Assembly: GCF_025751555.1 (NCBI RefSeq)
Contig: NZ_JAOWLB010000020.1
Coordinates: 1 to 64,000, forward strand
From: Ruegeria aquimaris
GTDB taxonomy: Bacteria; Pseudomonadota; Alphaproteobacteria; Rhodobacterales; Rhodobacteraceae
DNA length: 64,000 bases
Direction of reading: 5' to 3'
In this document: positions 62,549 through 64,000 of the stretch, piece after piece
Layout: each line of letters opens with the position of its first letter
Position numbering within the stretch: position 1 is the stretch's first letter
The notes under the pieces: generated by a model
What the model was told of the DNA's origin: nothing
What the model saw: the letters and a program-made list of their open reading frames with translations, nothing else
Databases searched by the model: none
Program-made: the position numbers and the translations under genes

Positions 62549-64000
62549 CTAAAGCAATAAATCGAAGACTTCACTTCCGATCCGTAGAGTGATCTCCCCC
62601 TGCGCTTCACCATCCACCAGCGCCCACATGATTTGACCCGTAGGGCGATAAATCACGAAGGCTTCCCTCACCGCATCGTCGCCCGATCGCTCCCCTGCAG
62701 TATTTTCAGTATGGGCGAAGTTCACCTGGAACTGTTCACGCGTGGCAGACGCGTTGCCAAAAAGCAGAATATCGCCCTCGGCGGCGTCATAGTCCTGAAC
62801 CCAGTCCGATCCGTGGCCTTCCACACCGGCGTGATAGAACTTGTCGGCTCCGGCGCCGCCATTAATCCGATCAGAACCGAAGCCGCCATTCACGAAGTCA
62901 TTTCCAGCACCCCCAAAAACCAGATCCGAGAAATTGGAGCCGGTGATCACGTCATCGCCATCCTGACCTTGCAACTCGTCGACCCCTGCGCCACCTGCGA
63001 TGGTGTCGTTGCCATCCATACCGTAAACGAGGTCGTTCCCAGCACCGGCGTCGACGCTGTCGTTTCCAGCGCCTGCGAAAATGACGTCGCGAATGTCGAT
63101 CAGGGCGAGGCCACCGAGGATCGTGTCATTGCCCTCGCCGCCGTTCAAGGTGTCCGAGCCTTCGCCACCATTCAGCCAATCATCCCCCAGATCTCCAATG
63201 AGACGATCATTTTGAGCAGCGCCAGCCAAGATATCGTTATCCGCCCCTCCGTTCAGCAGGTCGTCCCCCTCTCCCCCGTCCAGAACGTCCTGTCCGATGC
63301 CGCCTTCAAGAGTGTCCGCACCCTCTTCCCCGAACAAACGGTCATTGCCCTCATCGCCCGTCAAGAGATCGTTGCCAGCCCCTCCATAAAGCTGGTCCCA
63401 TCCTTCGCCGCCCGCCACGGTATCAGAACCACCCCATGCCAGAACGACATCCTGTCCGCCTTCGGCATGGATGATATCCCACGTTTCGCTGGCCCGGATG
63501 ACCTCATGGCGCTCTGTGCCGTGGATCTCGCCGGATCCGAACACGCTCTCTGCAATGAACAGGAACGTGTCCGCATCGCAATTCAGCACCACGGGCTCTT
63601 TGTCCAAGAAGTAGAACGGGTTGTTCAGGTACACGCTGAACTGGCCGATGCCCAAAGGGCTTCGATAATCGATGGCCATCTGCAGGGCCACTTCCGAGAT
63701 GAAGAAGCTGATATCCTCAATCCCGAAGGTCGCATTTTCGATGACCATCATATCTTCCCACGAGGGGTCGCGGATGGTGACGCCATCGATCTGGTCCGGC
63801 CGCCCGACAATGCTGTCGAAGCCAGGACCGCTATCAACGACTGCGTCACCAGTCCCCAGCAGGAGAAGATCATTGCCGATGCCGCCATAGTAGGCACCGC
63901 CATCGCTTAGGAGGCCGTCCAAGGTATCGTTGCCGACTCCACCCTCCAGAACATCCCATCCACCACCGCCAACCAGAAGGTTGTCCTTGTCATCGCCAAT
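62549..64000 (-). CDS. RTX/hemolysin-type calcium-binding protein, N-terminus beyond window
   Basis: The frame is open to the window edge, so the start lies outside; the visible part is at least 484 residues. It contains many GGxGxDxLx nonapeptides (for example [19 protein letters not shown]) in two blocks that would form calcium-bound beta rolls, flanking a non-repetitive segment of about 100 residues. The C-terminus (SEVFDLLL) fits a type I secretion signal. Such proteins are exported by a T1SS. The export genes are not in the window. Confidence 0.88.
   Translation of the reverse strand: MGDDKDNLLVGGGGWDVLEGGVGNDTLDGLLSDGGAYYGGIGNDLLLLGTGDAVVDSGPGFDSIVGRPDQIDGVTIRDPSWEDMMVIENATFGIEDISFFISEVALQMAIDYRSPLGIGQFSVYLNNPFYFLDKEPVVLNCDADTFLFIAESVFGSGEIHGTERHEVIRASETWDIIHAEGGQDVVLAWGGSDTVAGGEGWDQLYGGAGNDLLTGDEGNDRLFGEEGADTLEGGIGQDVLDGGEGDDLLNGGADNDILAGAAQNDRLIGDLGDDWLNGGEGSDTLNGGEGNDTILGGLALIDIRDVIFAGAGNDSVDAGAGNDLVYGMDGNDTIAGGAGVDELQGQDGDDVITGSNFSDLVFGGAGNDFVNGGFGSDRINGGAGADKFYHAGVEGHGSDWVQDYDAAEGDILLFGNASATREQFQVNFAHTENTAGERSGDDAVREAFVIYRPTGQIMWALVDGEAQGEITLRIGSEVFDLLL

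Noticed and set aside
62633-63910. 425-codon plus-strand ORF
   Set aside because: Antisense of the RTX repeats; repeat periodicity keeps the frame open.
1-64000. CRISPR array
   Set aside because: No regularly spaced identical repeats were seen; the TGTCCAT motifs are short and irregular, and the RTX repeats are coding.

Overview
The window looks like part of a GC-rich alphaproteobacterial chromosome, most likely Rhodobacteraceae/Roseobacter group. This is inferred from codon use, a YgaU-type LysM protein, an MsbA-like exporter, an RTX calcium-binding protein and IS91/IS5-type remnants; no rRNA or other species marker is present. Almost all of it is one integrated element of about 58.8 kb inserted at a tRNA-Gly(UCC) gene and loaded with antiviral genes.

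Layout. 1-3250 is ordinary chromosome: the start of an unknown gene, a LysM/BON protein and an ABC exporter. tRNA-Gly lies at 3251-3324 (minus). A 141-bp direct repeat (3286-3426 and 62102-62242, 138/141 identical) covers the 5' half of this tRNA and its promoter and bounds the island. Right of it are a truncated RTX tail and a large RTX gene that runs off the window.

The island core is at its right end: tyrosine integrase (60887-61975), an unknown gene, an AlpA-like HTH protein, a small ORF, a VapE-type primase/helicase, a small ORF with a strong terminator, then an iteron-like TGTCCAT repeat region that may be an origin. This resembles the core of a phage satellite or a replicating integrative element. 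The rest is cargo.

Cargo from left to right: (1) a minus-strand operon of SbcD-like and SbcC-like proteins (YhaO/YhaN), a 1725-aa helicase with DUF1998-type C-terminus, a DrmD-like SNF2 helicase, an Eco57I/DrmMI-like adenine methyltransferase, an ArdC-like zincin and an HNH nuclease, i.e. a DISARM-related hybrid; (2) a plus-strand operon of WYL regulator, AddB-like nuclease, AddA-like helicase-nuclease, a DUF6361-like protein, a PLD nuclease and a SNF2-like helicase, all translationally coupled, which is my best candidate for an undescribed defence system; (3) type I Zorya (zorABCD) with an ASCH-domain add-on; (4) a minus-strand membrane set: coiled-coil membrane protein, membrane-anchored ClpP-like serine protease and an exported thermonuclease; (5) a HEPN-LOTUS fusion; (6) an IS5/IS91 scar; (7) a type II Thoeris-like pair (TM-macro ThsA, TIR ThsB); (8) a zinc-ribbon HEPN protein and another HEPN protein.

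TGTCA palindromes between the two divergent operons (1) and (2) suggest that the WYL protein controls both. The tRNA promoter inside the right-hand repeat points into the integrase gene, so the integrase may be expressed from a tRNA promoter. All function assignments come from reading motifs; no database search was run.
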